Source: Picocystis sp. L7 (taxonomy: Eukaryota > Chlorophyta > Picocystophyceae > Picocystales > Picocystaceae). From it: 64,000 nt of DNA. Positions 53,347 through 63,910 of this stretch are shown piece by piece. The DNA is taken from positions 470,547 through 534,546 of the forward strand of contig QXJR01000019.1 of NCBI GenBank assembly GCA_020975725.1, in the 5' to 3' direction. Position numbers and translations under genes: made by a program. The notes beneath the pieces were generated by a model. The model had not been told where the DNA came from. It saw only the letters and a list, made by a program, of their open reading frames with translations, and did no database searches. Positions within the stretch are counted from its first letter, which is position 1. Every line of letters begins with the position of its first letter.

Positions 53347-55649
53347 CTTTGTGCCGGAAAAGGAGTATTCGCTCTGGTCTAAACATGGCCACTTCCTTGA
53401 CCACCGCCGAGGAAATGCAAGGAAACCTTTGTAGTTGAACACCAGTCACCTGGCGGCTTTAGAAGGAAAGGCAAACCGCGCTTTGGAGGCTCGAACACGG
53501 CGCTTTGGGTGTGGTGCGCTCTCCATCCAATCCGGAAACTACTGCTTCAAGCGAGCGACCGTCTCTACCACAAGCAACGGGGGGCTGTTTATCGTGCAGC
53601 AACGAGTGTGGCTTCTGAAGCAACGTTGGATAGCCCCCGCTCCACTGCGCACAGGCGCCTGCATGTGCATGGGCGACAGTTTACTTGAAAGGGAGGTGGT
53701 TACTGATGCAAGGGAGGTGCAACATCTCCTTTAGAGAAGTTTCGTCGATTGATACGTTCTCAGCAAGTGTGCAAACGAGCATATTGTTCCTCAATCAAGG
53801 AATGGTTCGAATAAACATGGCCTTTTCGTAATTCGCGACTCATGCTTCCTTCAGAAGTGTGTAGGGCTGCGCAAAACTTGCAAGCTCTCTAAGGTTTGAA
53901 GAGTTCGTTGCTTAGCACCCATGCCATACCCCAAGCCCGGTCCCAGGAGCCCTGGTCACACACAACTGAGATATGGTGTACACCTTCATCCTTTGCGAGA
54001 CTGCAATGTTCACAGCTCTTGCTCGCGTAGAAAACTGCACACCGATGCTTGTCGAAAAGGGAATGAGGGGGCGAAAACGGAAAAAGTGATTCTCGAACCG
54101 GCGTGGGTCCACATCAAGCGCAAGAGATACACACGGTCTTGTTCCCATCTTCCGAGAGACGTATCATCCTTGCTTCCTGCCATCCGGTCTCGAGAACCGA
54201 CATTCTGATCCTTTCCGGGTGGCGATGGAATGTATTTTGCATGCAAGTCCAGCTTCAATTGTTCCAGCGGAAGGGATGAACGCGGTTGGAGATGTCCGAA
54301 GCGGCAGAGTATCGTTTCGCAATGTCCAAGGCACGGCACCCGGCGCGTCGTCCGGGCATTTGTGGAAGAGAGCGTCGTTGAAGTTGCACGGAGCGGGGTC
54401 GATGGAGCCCCTCGAAGGCCGTGCGTGAGGCTCGGAGCAGGATGGTTGGAGGAAGGCGACGCGCGGACGCCTGTCTTGCTCCGGCCATCGCCAGGGCCTT
54501 CGGATCGGATCGGTGGAGAAGGTTCGAGCCATGGTGGGCACCATTTCGACCCGTCCGGGTGTCAGATCGACCTGCACGCCCAGGTGGCGTGGGTAGATCG
54601 TCCGCATCGACATGGCCTTTGGAGGCGTCGACGTTCGAGGTGTCTTTCACCAGTGTTGGTTCGTGGTGCACCAGTCGCGGCTGCGAAACGACCGTGCGCA
54701 GCGGTCGTGTACGAAAGAGGAGGACACATGCCTCTGCGGTCGATGGAACGGTCGAGACGATCCTGTGGTTGGTCCCCTGGCGAGTCCAGTATCCCGTGGC
54801 GAACCGAACCGTACCCGGCGTCGTTTGGAGGAAAGACAGTCGTTCCCGTTGGACCGTGCCTCCCCGGTGCATCGATTCCGTACCCTGGGGAGAGACCTGA
54901 GCCCCTCTGTACCTTTACGAGCCTCCTTCCACACTCCGGTGGATCGGGAGTTTAGGACACGTGAACGACGTGGTGGTGATCCTCGTCGGCAAATGTCTCT
55001 TGGATCCGGTTGGGAACCACCCATCTTCGACGGGTTTGGCGGGATGATGGATACGCGCCGAGGAAGAGCGAGGGTGGGGGGCCGGGATGGCCCTTCCGTT
55101 CAAACGGGCATCCTTCACGGGGATACGGGATCCAACCCGGTTTACTCCCGGATGCCGAGGAAAGCATCCAGGAACAGGATCTTCGATCGGGATGCGACGT
55201 GGACGGCTGTCGTCCGAGATCCCTGAGACCCAGAAAATATCTTCGGCGTTTGAGGAGGGCGAGGGGTGCAGGACCGGTCAAACGACGCCAGGTTCGAGGT
55301 GGACACGCCCCGTTGCCCCCCATGCCACGGTCTCTTTCGTCCGTTTGAAACCGATCCCTGTCGAATCACATGGCAAGGGCACACACGCCAAGGGCACGGG
55401 TAGACAGAACGACGCGATAGGAACCGAACGACAGGCTCGAAACCTCCCCACGGTCACTCCCGAAGCTAAAGCAGCGACACGGAAGCACGGGAGGCCAGCC
55501 TCGCGCAGCACACCGGGGAAAAGACAGGTTTCGAAAGCATCGGAACGAAGACCACACCGGAATCTTGCTCATGAGAAGGGACAAAGCGTCGCAAATCCAG
55601 AACAACCGAAGTACACCCGCGGCAGGAGTCGCGAGAACCACCCTAGAAG
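53347..55649. other. 2.3-kb spacer without supported gene
   Basis: The left 0.9 kb is AT-richer. From 54.2 kb it is GC-rich, with overlapping frames on both strands that show no domain and are probably chance. It includes the desaturase promoter. Confidence 0.5.
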
Positions 55650-56888
55650 ATGAAGCAATCCTGGGACGCATATCCCATGAAAGAGGTGAAAAAACACAAT
55701 TGCAAGGGTGACCTGTGGCTGGTCATCGACGGTGGAGTGTATGACTGCACGTCTTGGTTGCCAAGACACCCAGGCGGCGTAGTTCTTCTGCAATTTGCTG
55801 GACGGGATGCTTCAGACGCTTTCGCTGCTCTGCACGAACCCACAACCTACAAGTGGCTCAAGTCATTCCAGATTGGAGTGATAGAGGAAGAGGTTCCGAT
55901 CCCGGACGACTTGAAGGAGTTCCGTAGCCTGCGCGCAAAACTCTGGGCCGAAGGCTGGTTCAACCCACGCTCCGATGGACTGGCGAAAACAATGCTGTTG
56001 ATCCTCTCCATTGCTGTGGGTTGCATTTGGACCACGATCTACTGCACCTCCTTCTTGGCCCACTTGGTGGGTTCTTGTCTCCTGGGGCTCTTCTGGAAGC
56101 AATGCCTTCTCTTTGCGCACGACTGCTGCCATCGCTGTGCCACAAGGAACAAGGTGGCAGACAAACTGCTCGGGCCGCTCTTCGGAACCTTCCTCGGTGG
56201 GATCGGATCGGGCTGGTGGAACTGGGAACACAGCATGCATCACGCGGTCACTCAAGTTGTGGATGCAGATCCGTCTGCTGGTTACCCTCCTGTCTTCTGT
56301 ACGGACAAGCTCCAAGTGAAGTTGGAGAGTTGGTCCACCAGGCTGCAGCTGAAGCTGCAGCCCCTGTACTACGTCCCAATATGCATATTTATCGGGCGAT
56401 ACAACCTGCATTTTATCTCCTTGGTTCTGTGCCCACCAGCAGAGCGGCTGAGAGATTGCATCCTCATGGGGGGGTACGCAAGTTACGTGTGGTTCTTGCT
56501 CAGCTTCCTACCAAGCTCAGAGAGGTTGCTGTGCTATTTTGTGGCCAATTCTGTGACCGGCGTGTTGCATCTCATCTTGAACATGAACCACTACAGCATG
56601 CCCATGCAAGCCAGCATGGACTCAGCCGACGAGATGGGATTCTTTCGATTTCAACTCACGGGTACAAGCAACATCAGCACAAACTCCGTTCTGCAGTGGT
56701 ATTATGGTGGACTGGAACACCAGGTTGAACACCATTTGTTTCCTTTGATGCCCCGATACAACCTGCCAGGAATTCAAAAGTATGTGAAAGAGCTGGCCAG
56801 GAGGCACAATGTTCCCTACAACAGTGCTGGATTTTTCTCACGTAATTGGGATGTGGTACAAACACTTTCAGCAGTGAAACCCGACTAG
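55650..56888 (+). CDS. Cytochrome b5-fused front-end fatty-acid desaturase
   Basis: This is a single exon of 412 residues. The N-terminal cytochrome b5 domain has WLVIDGGVYDCTSWLPRHPG with the haem-binding HPGG, and a second haem His in FAALHEP. The desaturase part has three histidine boxes: HDCCH, HSMHH and QVEHH. Gln at the start of the third box is typical of front-end (delta-4/5/6/8) desaturases. Hydrophobic segments flank the boxes. The protein acts in the ER (or plastid envelope) membrane on PUFA or sphingolipid acyl chains. Regiospecificity cannot be read from sequence here. Confidence 0.92.
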   Translation: MKQSWDAYPMKEVKKHNCKGDLWLVIDGGVYDCTSWLPRHPGGVVLLQFAGRDASDAFAALHEPTTYKWLKSFQIGVIEEEVPIPDDLKEFRSLRAKLWAEGWFNPRSDGLAKTMLLILSIAVGCIWTTIYCTSFLAHLVGSCLLGLFWKQCLLFAHDCCHRCATRNKVADKLLGPLFGTFLGGIGSGWWNWEHSMHHAVTQVVDADPSAGYPPVFCTDKLQVKLESWSTRLQLKLQPLYYVPICIFIGRYNLHFISLVLCPPAERLRDCILMGGYASYVWFLLSFLPSSERLLCYFVANSVTGVLHLILNMNHYSMPMQASMDSADEMGFFRFQLTGTSNISTNSVLQWYYGGLEHQVEHHLFPLMPRYNLPGIQKYVKELARRHNVPYNSAGFFSRNWDVVQTLSAVKPD

Positions 56889-57197
56889 GGTAGTTGTGAG
56901 TGGGCCCTGTAAAAATGTACATGTGGAAAGCTATGAAGAGGAGTCCTCTTGCCGGCACCCGTCAAGTTGATGCGGTCAAGTCTTGCAGGTTAGGTGAAAG
57001 TAGTCCCCGTTGGTTCGTTAACCGGGAACATGTTTAAATGCTGTCAATTGCAGGTATGACAAGGATTCTTTCGACCTCCATTGCCAATGGTGGGATCATT
57101 GGCAGGGACACGCGTGCGTATGGTCATTTTCTTGGGGAGGGGGTTCGAAGGAAAGGGTCCTTACCGAACACATGTCCCGCTTGAAAGGGGGGTGTAC
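56889..57197. other. Spacer between the desaturase and the subtelomeric repeats
   Basis: No gene is seen. The GC-rich left arm of gene space ends here. Confidence 0.5.
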
Positions 57198-57499
57198 TGT
57201 TGATGGAATCGTCTTTCTCGGTGGGTTCTGGGTGAGAGAGATCGATGATTATCACCAGTAATTCAGTACCTACTATTGTAGTTCAACTCATGAGCGTGCG
57301 AGACGCAGACCTGGTTCCAAGTTTCACTATACGTTTGTAACAACGATTCCAGTTGCCGTGCTCTTCAGGTCTTCTCGTAGGCTCACGAGTCCAACACAGC
57401 AGCAAGCGTCCATACTTCTATGCACCCGTACCTTCTAACACTCCACTAGAGTATGTCTAATGGGGTTAATGATGCGATCCCATGCACTACACACTACCG
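57198..57499 (-). repeat. Decayed, truncated LTR of the copia family
   Basis: The sequence begins TGTTGATGGAATCGTCTTTC and follows the first ~300 bases of the 450-bp LTR at 9840, with many substitutions. Blocks such as TTGCCGTGCTCTTCAGGTCT are kept exactly. The last third is missing and no internal region follows. It is an old insertion of a relative of the intact element. Confidence 0.85.
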
Positions 57500-58360
57500 T
57501 TGTGGTTGGATGGCTTGGGGCAAGTTGTGAAGCGATAGCAAGTCGCACAACATCCCAACCTTCTAGCACTTTGCGTGTGGAGAAGTGTTGCGCGAGGCAG
57601 GCCTGGACCTCCTGTGAAGCCATGCCCTCCTGGTTAACTACCGAGGGCCTTATGCGACCCTGGTCTATAGGATCGAGACCCTGGATGGACGAGGGACAAC
57701 TGTGTCCCCCATTACCCCACTACGGCTGGCTCGATGGGTATCGTATTGAAGGAGGGTCGCCCCGGGTCAGAACGAGGCCCTAAAAGGGATACTGGGGAGT
57801 GAGTCCGAGACCGACCGACCGACCGAGTGACTCGACCCCACCCCTGCCTCTCCTTCCAGAAGGTAGGGCTGGGGGGCATGAACGGTGAAGATGCAACTGC
57901 CAGCTCACGTTCGCCCCGGGGCGAGCCCAATGGACGGTCAGATGTAACCTTAGGGAGCACGTGGACTGCCGCACCGCCCCACTTGCTCCGATTTCCAACC
58001 GCCAGTGAGAGGCGGTGAGAGAGGAAGAGAGGTAGACATAGTAGTCCCTCTTTGCTTTGTAACACACTTATCAACTTGCTCAACGAGGTGACTTCCACGG
58101 TGCACCACCAGCAGAGAACGCGCACCATCAGCACGCAGGAGGAGGCGTGGAAGAAGTCGTGAGCAAGCCCTCCCTCCGAAAGAAGGGGAGCGGCAAGAGC
58201 GTTGGCTGTCCGCGAGAGGGCCCAACGTGAAGGAAGAGCCCCTTCCCTCCACGTGGAGAGCCGAGGGTCCCAATTGCCCACCGTGTGTCGAACGTCCCCC
58301 ACGGACGCTTTGTAACACTGTCGAAGCTCAAGCATTTGAGAACCTCCTTTTCACCGGACC
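57500..58360. other. Subtelomeric non-coding stretch
   Basis: No gene is recognised. The tandem CGACCGAC-type run at about 57810-57824 is the only simple repeat noticed. Confidence 0.45.
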
Positions 58361-58792
58361 ATGGAAGAAAGGGACCACACCACCCGTATGGGAACTCTTC
58401 GGAGAGAGCTAGAGCAAGAAAGAGTGGAGAGGACCACACTTGAGACCAAGATTGCAGAGCTCCAGCAAGTAATTGAGGAGCTTCAACTTATCAACACCAA
58501 ACAAAATGGCGAAGGAGATGCTTCCGAAGACGAGTCCCCACCAAGTCCAGAATACTTGGGAACGGGAACGGGAAACAGAAACCCATCAGACCATGAAGGT
58601 GAAAGGGACTCATGGTCCCAAGCCTCCCCAATGAGGAGCCTTCTGTTCCTTCTTACTGATCCGAGACCCTCAGTTGGGTACTCAAACCTGACTTTGCATG
58701 ATTTACGTGGATGGATGAGGGAAGATTCGGGGAATCTTCCAAGAGCCAACACTCTTTCGAGAAACACTTCTCGGATACCTTTCGGGCAATGA
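58361..58792 (+). CDS. Short coiled-coil ORF, probable retroelement remnant
   Basis: This encodes 143 residues from an ATG. The first 45 form a helix (TLRRELEQERVERTTLETKI, AELQQVIEELQLINTKQ), followed by an acidic Ser/Pro-rich part. It lies 260 bp upstream of the Gag-like frame on the same strand and may be part of the same decayed element. Confidence 0.4.
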   Translation: MEERDHTTRMGTLRRELEQERVERTTLETKIAELQQVIEELQLINTKQNGEGDASEDESPPSPEYLGTGTGNRNPSDHEGERDSWSQASPMRSLLFLLTDPRPSVGYSNLTLHDLRGWMREDSGNLPRANTLSRNTSRIPFGQ

Positions 58793-59051
58793 GGAATCGC
58801 CTCACCACCCGCGAATCTTCGTGGATAAGGTGTGCGAGACCATCCACGTGGGTGAGGCCTCTATGACCTCTCCCATGAACTTGAAATACATTTTAGAACC
58901 TTCTTGACATCAACTCCCAAGCGCGTCCGGGTTCTCCGCGCTCCCGGACTTGAGAGACCGGCCAACACACGCGAAACCACCAGCCAATCGAAGGCAAACG
59001 CTCTTGCTTTGCCCAAGACCACAACAAAGTTTACGAAACCTTGGAGCCGCA

Positions 59052-59687
59052 ATGGCCGAAGCTTTGACGGACGAAATGAACCCCGTAGAAGCCCTCGAAG
59101 AACGGATGAAGGAGTTGGAAAAAGAGCTCGAAAAGCTTCAGCCGAAGGCCGTTGAAGAAGACGAAGAACACTCTCCGGCTGATTTTAGTGATATGTACGA
59201 CACATTGCGCAAGTCCGGAGCTATCAAGGGAATCGATATGCCTACCCCGGCCACTTTCACCGGAGAGGAGCTCAAGAAGAACCCATATGCTTTACATAGA
59301 TGGTACAAAGAAGTATCCTGTTGGGTAAAGGCTCGTGTAGCGAAGGATGTCCCGCAAGCGGCCATGGCGCTACAAACATTGGGTGGAACGGCGAAGCTCG
59401 CCATGGAAAATATGGAGGCTACCAACCCTGGAAAATTAAAGTCCCTTGATGCAATCTTTCAGGCTTTGTTGCACATCTTTCAAAGATGTGACCCAGGTCC
59501 AAAGGCCTATGACGAGTTTCTTCGTACTCGCATGCGCACGGACGAGACAGCGGTAGAATTTCTGAATAGACTCTTGTCACTCTCGGTCGTAATCAACAGC
59601 AATAAAGACCCCACAGTCATTCACATATCAGATTCAGGTTTAGGTAGAGGCCTTTTGCGATTGCGATTGGGTACCCTTAGGTATTAG
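59052..59687 (+). pseudogene. Truncated Gag-like retrotransposon ORF
   Basis: The 211-residue frame has a coiled-coil start (ALEERMKELEKELEKLQ), then a helical body resembling retrotransposon Gag: ALHRWYKEVSCWVKARV, DAIFQALLHIFQRCDPG, AYDEFLRTRMRTDETAVEFL. It differs from the copia Gag at 14.4 kb and is closer in style to Ty3/gypsy Gag. At 59637 the coding sequence stops matching Gag and runs into the first 777-bp subtelomeric unit, whose sequence supplies the last 17 codons. No zinc knuckle, protease or RT remains. Confidence 0.6.
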
Positions 59688-60413
59688 GTATTGAAGATTT
59701 CCTCTCCAGAACGGTTCGAGCTAAGCTGAGTTGCGCAAAGTAGTTGCTGGAGGTCGAGCTAAGCTGAGTTGCGCAAAGTAGATGCTTGCCCCCCTTTTTG
59801 AAATCGTCCGTGCCCCCCTTTTTTTCCTCCGCTTCTCGTGGGGCAGCTCCCCGTCCTTCGTTCGTTCCTTCTTTTTTTCGGGCGTGGGGGATTCGGGTTG
59901 GGGGGCGCGGAACCCGCCATCGCCCCGGGACCTCGTTCGTGGGCGTCCTTTCGGTCGGGGAGCGGGGTGGGGGCGTCGGCGGGGCCCCTCCATCGCCATC
60001 GCGCGTGGGGCGCATCCCACCCCGTCGGGCGCGCGGGGGGGTGGGGGGGGGGTGAGGCGCAGGGGGGGGAAAGGGGGGTACAGGGGGTCGGGGGACGGGA
60101 TGGGGGGTTTGAGGGGGCCAGGGGGGGCATTCGCGATCGCGAGAGGGACAGGGGGAGAGGCGGTACTGGTAGCGCGACCGAACCAGCGCGCGAACGCGGC
60201 ACCGACAGACGCGGTCCCACGGACGCGCGCGACGCGCACGCGCCGTCGATCCTCCTCCGTGGGGGGTCTACACGTGCGTACGGAGCATTTCGCGCGCCCG
60301 TGGCACCGCGTACGGCCCGTGCGACGCAGGGCCACGGACGGCCGACGCCACGGAGGTCGGCCCGACCGCGACCGACGAGATCGAAGGGACATAAGGGCGA
60401 TCGTTTGGTTTAG
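59637..60413. repeat. Subtelomeric 777-bp unit, copy 1
   Basis: It starts with a telomere-like GGTTTAGGTAGAGG and ends just before GGTTTAGGAAGAGG of copy 2. It includes an internal 47-bp near-duplicate around GAGCTAAGCTGAGTTGCGCA (about 59718 and 59757) and a very G-rich middle. Long frames on both strands are not convincing genes. Confidence 0.85.
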
Positions 60414-61186
60414 GGTTTAGGAAGAGGATTTTTGCGATGCGCGTGGGACCAATTAAGGTTTAGGGTTTCAAAAAGAGGCTCGCAAAACGGTTCGAGCTAA
60501 GCTGAGTTGCGCAAAGTAGTTGCTGGAGGTCGAGCTAAGCTGAGTTGCGCAAAGTAGATGCTTGCCCCCCTTTTTGAAATCGTCCGTGCCCCCCTTTTCT
60601 TCTTCCGCTTCTCGTGGGGCAGCTCCCCCGTCCTTCGTTCGTTCCTTTTTTTTTCGGGCGTGGGGGATTCGGGTTGGGGGGCGCGGAACCCGCCATCGCC
60701 CCGGGACTTCGTTCGTGGGCGTCCTTTCGGTCGGGGAGCGGGGTGGGGGCGTCGGCGGGGCCTCTCCATCGCCATCGCGCGTGGGGGCGCATCCCACCCC
60801 GTCGGGCGCGCGGGGGGGTGGGGGGGAGTGAGGCGCAGGGGGGGAAAGGGGGGTACTGGGGGTCGGGGGACGGGGTGGGGGGTTTGAGGGGGCCAGGGGG
60901 GGCATTCGCGATCGCGAGAGGGACAGGGGGAGAGGCGGTACTGGTAGCGCGACCGAACCAGCGCGCGAACGCGACACCGACAGACGCGGTCCCACGGACG
61001 CGCGCGACGCGCACGCGCCGTCGATCCTCCTCCGTGGGGGGTCGACGCGTGCGTGCGGAGCGTCTCGCGCGCCCGTGGCACCGCGTACGACCCGTGCGAC
61101 GCAGGACCACGGACGGCCGACGCCACGGAGGTCGGACCGACCGCGACCGACGCGATCGAAGGGACATACGAACGATCGTTTTCCGG
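60414..61186. repeat. Subtelomeric 777-bp unit, copy 2
   Basis: It is collinear with copy 1 with small indels in homopolymers and scattered substitutions. It carries short TTTAGGG tracts near its start (60408-60421 and 60458-60470). The match ends near GATCGTTTTCC at about 61170-61186. Confidence 0.85.
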
Positions 61187-61456
61187 GCTTCGAACGTCGG
61201 AATCTCTCCTTTGTAATACAAGAGCGTGTTTCGAAGCGATATTCGTCCCCGCTTCGCCCGTTCGACCGGTTTCGGTGGACTCCTGGTCCCTCGTCGGCGA
61301 AACATCCGATGGAGCGACCAGCAGGCACCGCGTACGCTTCGACTGGCGATGCGATGGACCAAACGAACGCTACCACTGGATTCTACGTGCTCGAAAACGG
61401 GTGGATGCAAAAATTCAGCGTCGTTGGAGTGGTGGCGAAAGAATTGGAGGAGGGCA
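61187..61456. other. Spacer between subtelomeric repeats
   Basis: A short plus-strand frame from 61309 (MERPAGTAYASTGDAMDQTN and onward) runs into the 184-bp repeat. No domain is seen and it is not called as a gene. Confidence 0.45.
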
Positions 61457-61872
61457 GGTGGGTCGTCGACATCCCGCACCAGGCGCGACGAGGGGAGGAC
61501 GAGGAGGGACCTCGAGTCGGTAGCGAAAGCGATCGCAACGGGACAACTTGACCCTGCCACCTTCGTTGGATGGGTCTGAGAGGGACGCACGCGAAAATAC
61601 AGCTCCATCCAAGTCGAAACGACGAAATGGTCACCCTGCTGGTGGGTCGTCGACATCCCGCACCTGGAGCGACGAAGAGAGGAACAGGAGGGGCCTCGAG
61701 TCGGTGTCGAAAGCGATCGCAACGGGACAACTTGACCCTGCCACCTTCGTTGGATGGGTCCGAGAGGGACGCAGGCGAAAATTCAGCGCCATCCATGTCG
61801 AAACGACGAAATGGACACCCTGCTGATGGGTCGTCGACATCCCGCACCTGGAGCGACGAAGGGAGGCCAGGA
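61457..61872. repeat. 184-bp tandem repeat, about 2.25 copies
   Basis: The block GTGGGTCGTCGACATCCCGC starts near 61458 and 61642, with a variant near 61826, giving a period of 184. Copies 1 and 2 are roughly 90% alike; the third is cut off at about 61872. Confidence 0.85.
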
Positions 61873-62391
61873 GAGATACCGTGTTCGCAAAGCAAGCTTC
61901 CTCTTGCTGCATGTTGGATCGGCCATGTTCACGAATCCAGCGCATAAGGGTTTTACAGCCGTTATTCGGATGTGTAGGGGTTGCTCCACAGATGCTCCGC
62001 GCAATGTAGCATTGAGAAGAGATATCCACAGGTTGTGACCCATCCGACCCCATGCAATCAAGAAACGTTGGGGTGCTTATGCTTCGCCGAACATCCGTTG
62101 CAAGACTACAACGCTCTCCTAATGAACCCAATGGCTCGAGAGAAACGTTTACGCTACCACTATGCCCACAGCTATTAATGAAGGCATTGGCATGGCTTCC
62201 CTCAATCTACGCCTTCTACTCCATCAGGATACATGGAGCCACCCAACTTGTACACGTCTAATACACAACGGGCCTCCACACACCCAACCTCTTCTCCTGA
62301 AGAAAGGTCGATCACAAACCTTTTCCCCGAATACCAACCGAACAAGCGCTTTCCTTCCATTCCTTTGGTTATCCACGAAACCACGCGCCCA
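61873..62391. other. Spacer before the satellite
   Basis: This unique sequence of balanced composition shows no gene. Confidence 0.5.
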
Positions 62392-63910
62392 GTCCGGACC
62401 TACCACTTGTCCGGGAATTCCGGACCTGGGTTTTGTCCGGGAATTCCGGACCTGGGTTTTGTCCGGGAATTCCGGACCTGGGTTTTGTCCGGGAATTCCG
62501 GACCTGGGTTTTGTCCGGGAATTCCGGACCTGGGTTTTGTCCGGGAATTCCGGACCTGGGTTTTGTCCGGGAATTCCGGACCTGGGTCTTGTCCGGGAAT
62601 TCCGGACCTGGGTTTTGTCCGGGAATTCCGGACCTGGCGTTTTGTCCGGGAATTCCGGACCTGGGTTTTGTCCGGGAATTCCGGACCTGGGTTTTGTCCG
62701 GGAATTCCGGACCTGGGTTTTGTCCGGGAATTCCGGACCTGGGTTTTGTCCGGGAATTCCGGACCTGGGTTTTGTCCGGGAATTCCGGACCTGGGTTTTG
62801 TCCGGGAATTCCGGACCTTGGTTTTTGTCCGGGAATTCCGGACCTGGGTTTTGTCCGGGAATTCCGGACCTGGGTTTTGTCCGGGAATTCCGGACCTGGC
62901 GTTTTGTCCGGGAATTCCGGACCTGGGTTTTGTCCGGGAATTCCGGACCTGGCGTTTTGTCCGGGAATTCCGGACCTGGGTTTTGTCCGGGAATTCCGGA
63001 CCTGGGTTTTGTCCGGGAATTCCGGACCTTGGTTTTTGTCCGGGAATTCCGGACCTGGGTTTTGTCCGGGAATTCCGGACCTGGGTTTTGTCCGGGAATT
63101 CCGGACCTTGGTTTTTGTCCGGGAATTCCGGACCTGGGTTTTGTCCGGGAATTCCGGACCTGGGTTTTGTCCGGGAATTCCGGACCTGGCGTTTTGTCCG
63201 GGAATTCCGGACCTGGGTTTTGTCCGGGAATTCCGGACCTGGCGTTTTGTCCGGGAATTCCGGACCTGGGTTTTGTCCGGGAATTCCGGACCTGGGTTTT
63301 GTCCGGGAATTCCGGACCTACCACTTGTCCAGGAATTCCGGACCTGGGTTTTGTCCGGGAATTCCGGACCTGGGTTTTGTCCGGGAATTCCGGACCTGGC
63401 GTTTTGTCCGGGAATTCCGGACCTGGGTTTTGTCCGGGAATTCCGGACCTGGGTTTTGTCCGGGAATTCCGGACCTGGCGTTTTGTCCGGGAATTCCGGA
63501 CCTGGGTCTTGTCCGGGAATTCCGGACCTGGGTTTTGTCCGGGAATTCCGGACCTGGGTTTTGTCCGGGAATTCCGGACCTACCACTTGTCCGGGAATTC
63601 CGGACCTGGGTTTTGTCCGGGAATTCCGGACCTGGGTTTTGTCCGGGAATTCCGGACCTTGGTTTTTGTCCGGGAATTCCGGACCTGGCGTTTTGTCCGG
63701 GAATTCCGGACCTGGGTTTTGTCCGGGAATTCCGGACCTACCACTTGTCCGGGAATTCCGGACCTTGGTTTTTGTCCGGGAATTCCGGACCTGGCGTTTT
63801 GTCCGGGAATTCCGGACCTGGGTTTTGTCCGGGAATTCCGGACCTACCACTTGTCCGGGAATTCCGGACCTGGGTTTTGTCCGGGAATTCCGGACCTGGG
63901 TTTTGTCCGG
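62392..63910. repeat. 26-bp subtelomeric satellite, about 58 units
   Basis: Each unit has a constant near-palindromic core GTCCGGGAATTCCGGAC centred on an EcoRI site. A variable spacer follows: CTGGGTTTT (most units), CTGGCGTTTT, CTTGGTTTTT or CTACCACTT. The CTACCACTT type occurs at five places (about 62398, 63318, 63579, 63738 and 63843), which hints at higher-order blocks. The array directly abuts the telomere. Confidence 0.95.

Noticed and set aside
54164-55653. Several 125-240-codon ORFs upstream of the desaturase
   Set aside because: They overlap each other on both strands with no recognisable motif, and no splice join produced a conserved protein.
59720-61720. Pro/Arg-rich ORFs of 200-395 codons in the 777-bp units
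   Set aside because: They mirror each other in all frames of a very G-rich repeat, have no domain, and differ by frameshifts between copies.
62392-63910. CRISPR-like array
   Set aside because: Repeats of 17 bp with 9-10-bp spacers, only four spacer types, next to a eukaryotic telomere: this is a satellite, not a CRISPR array.
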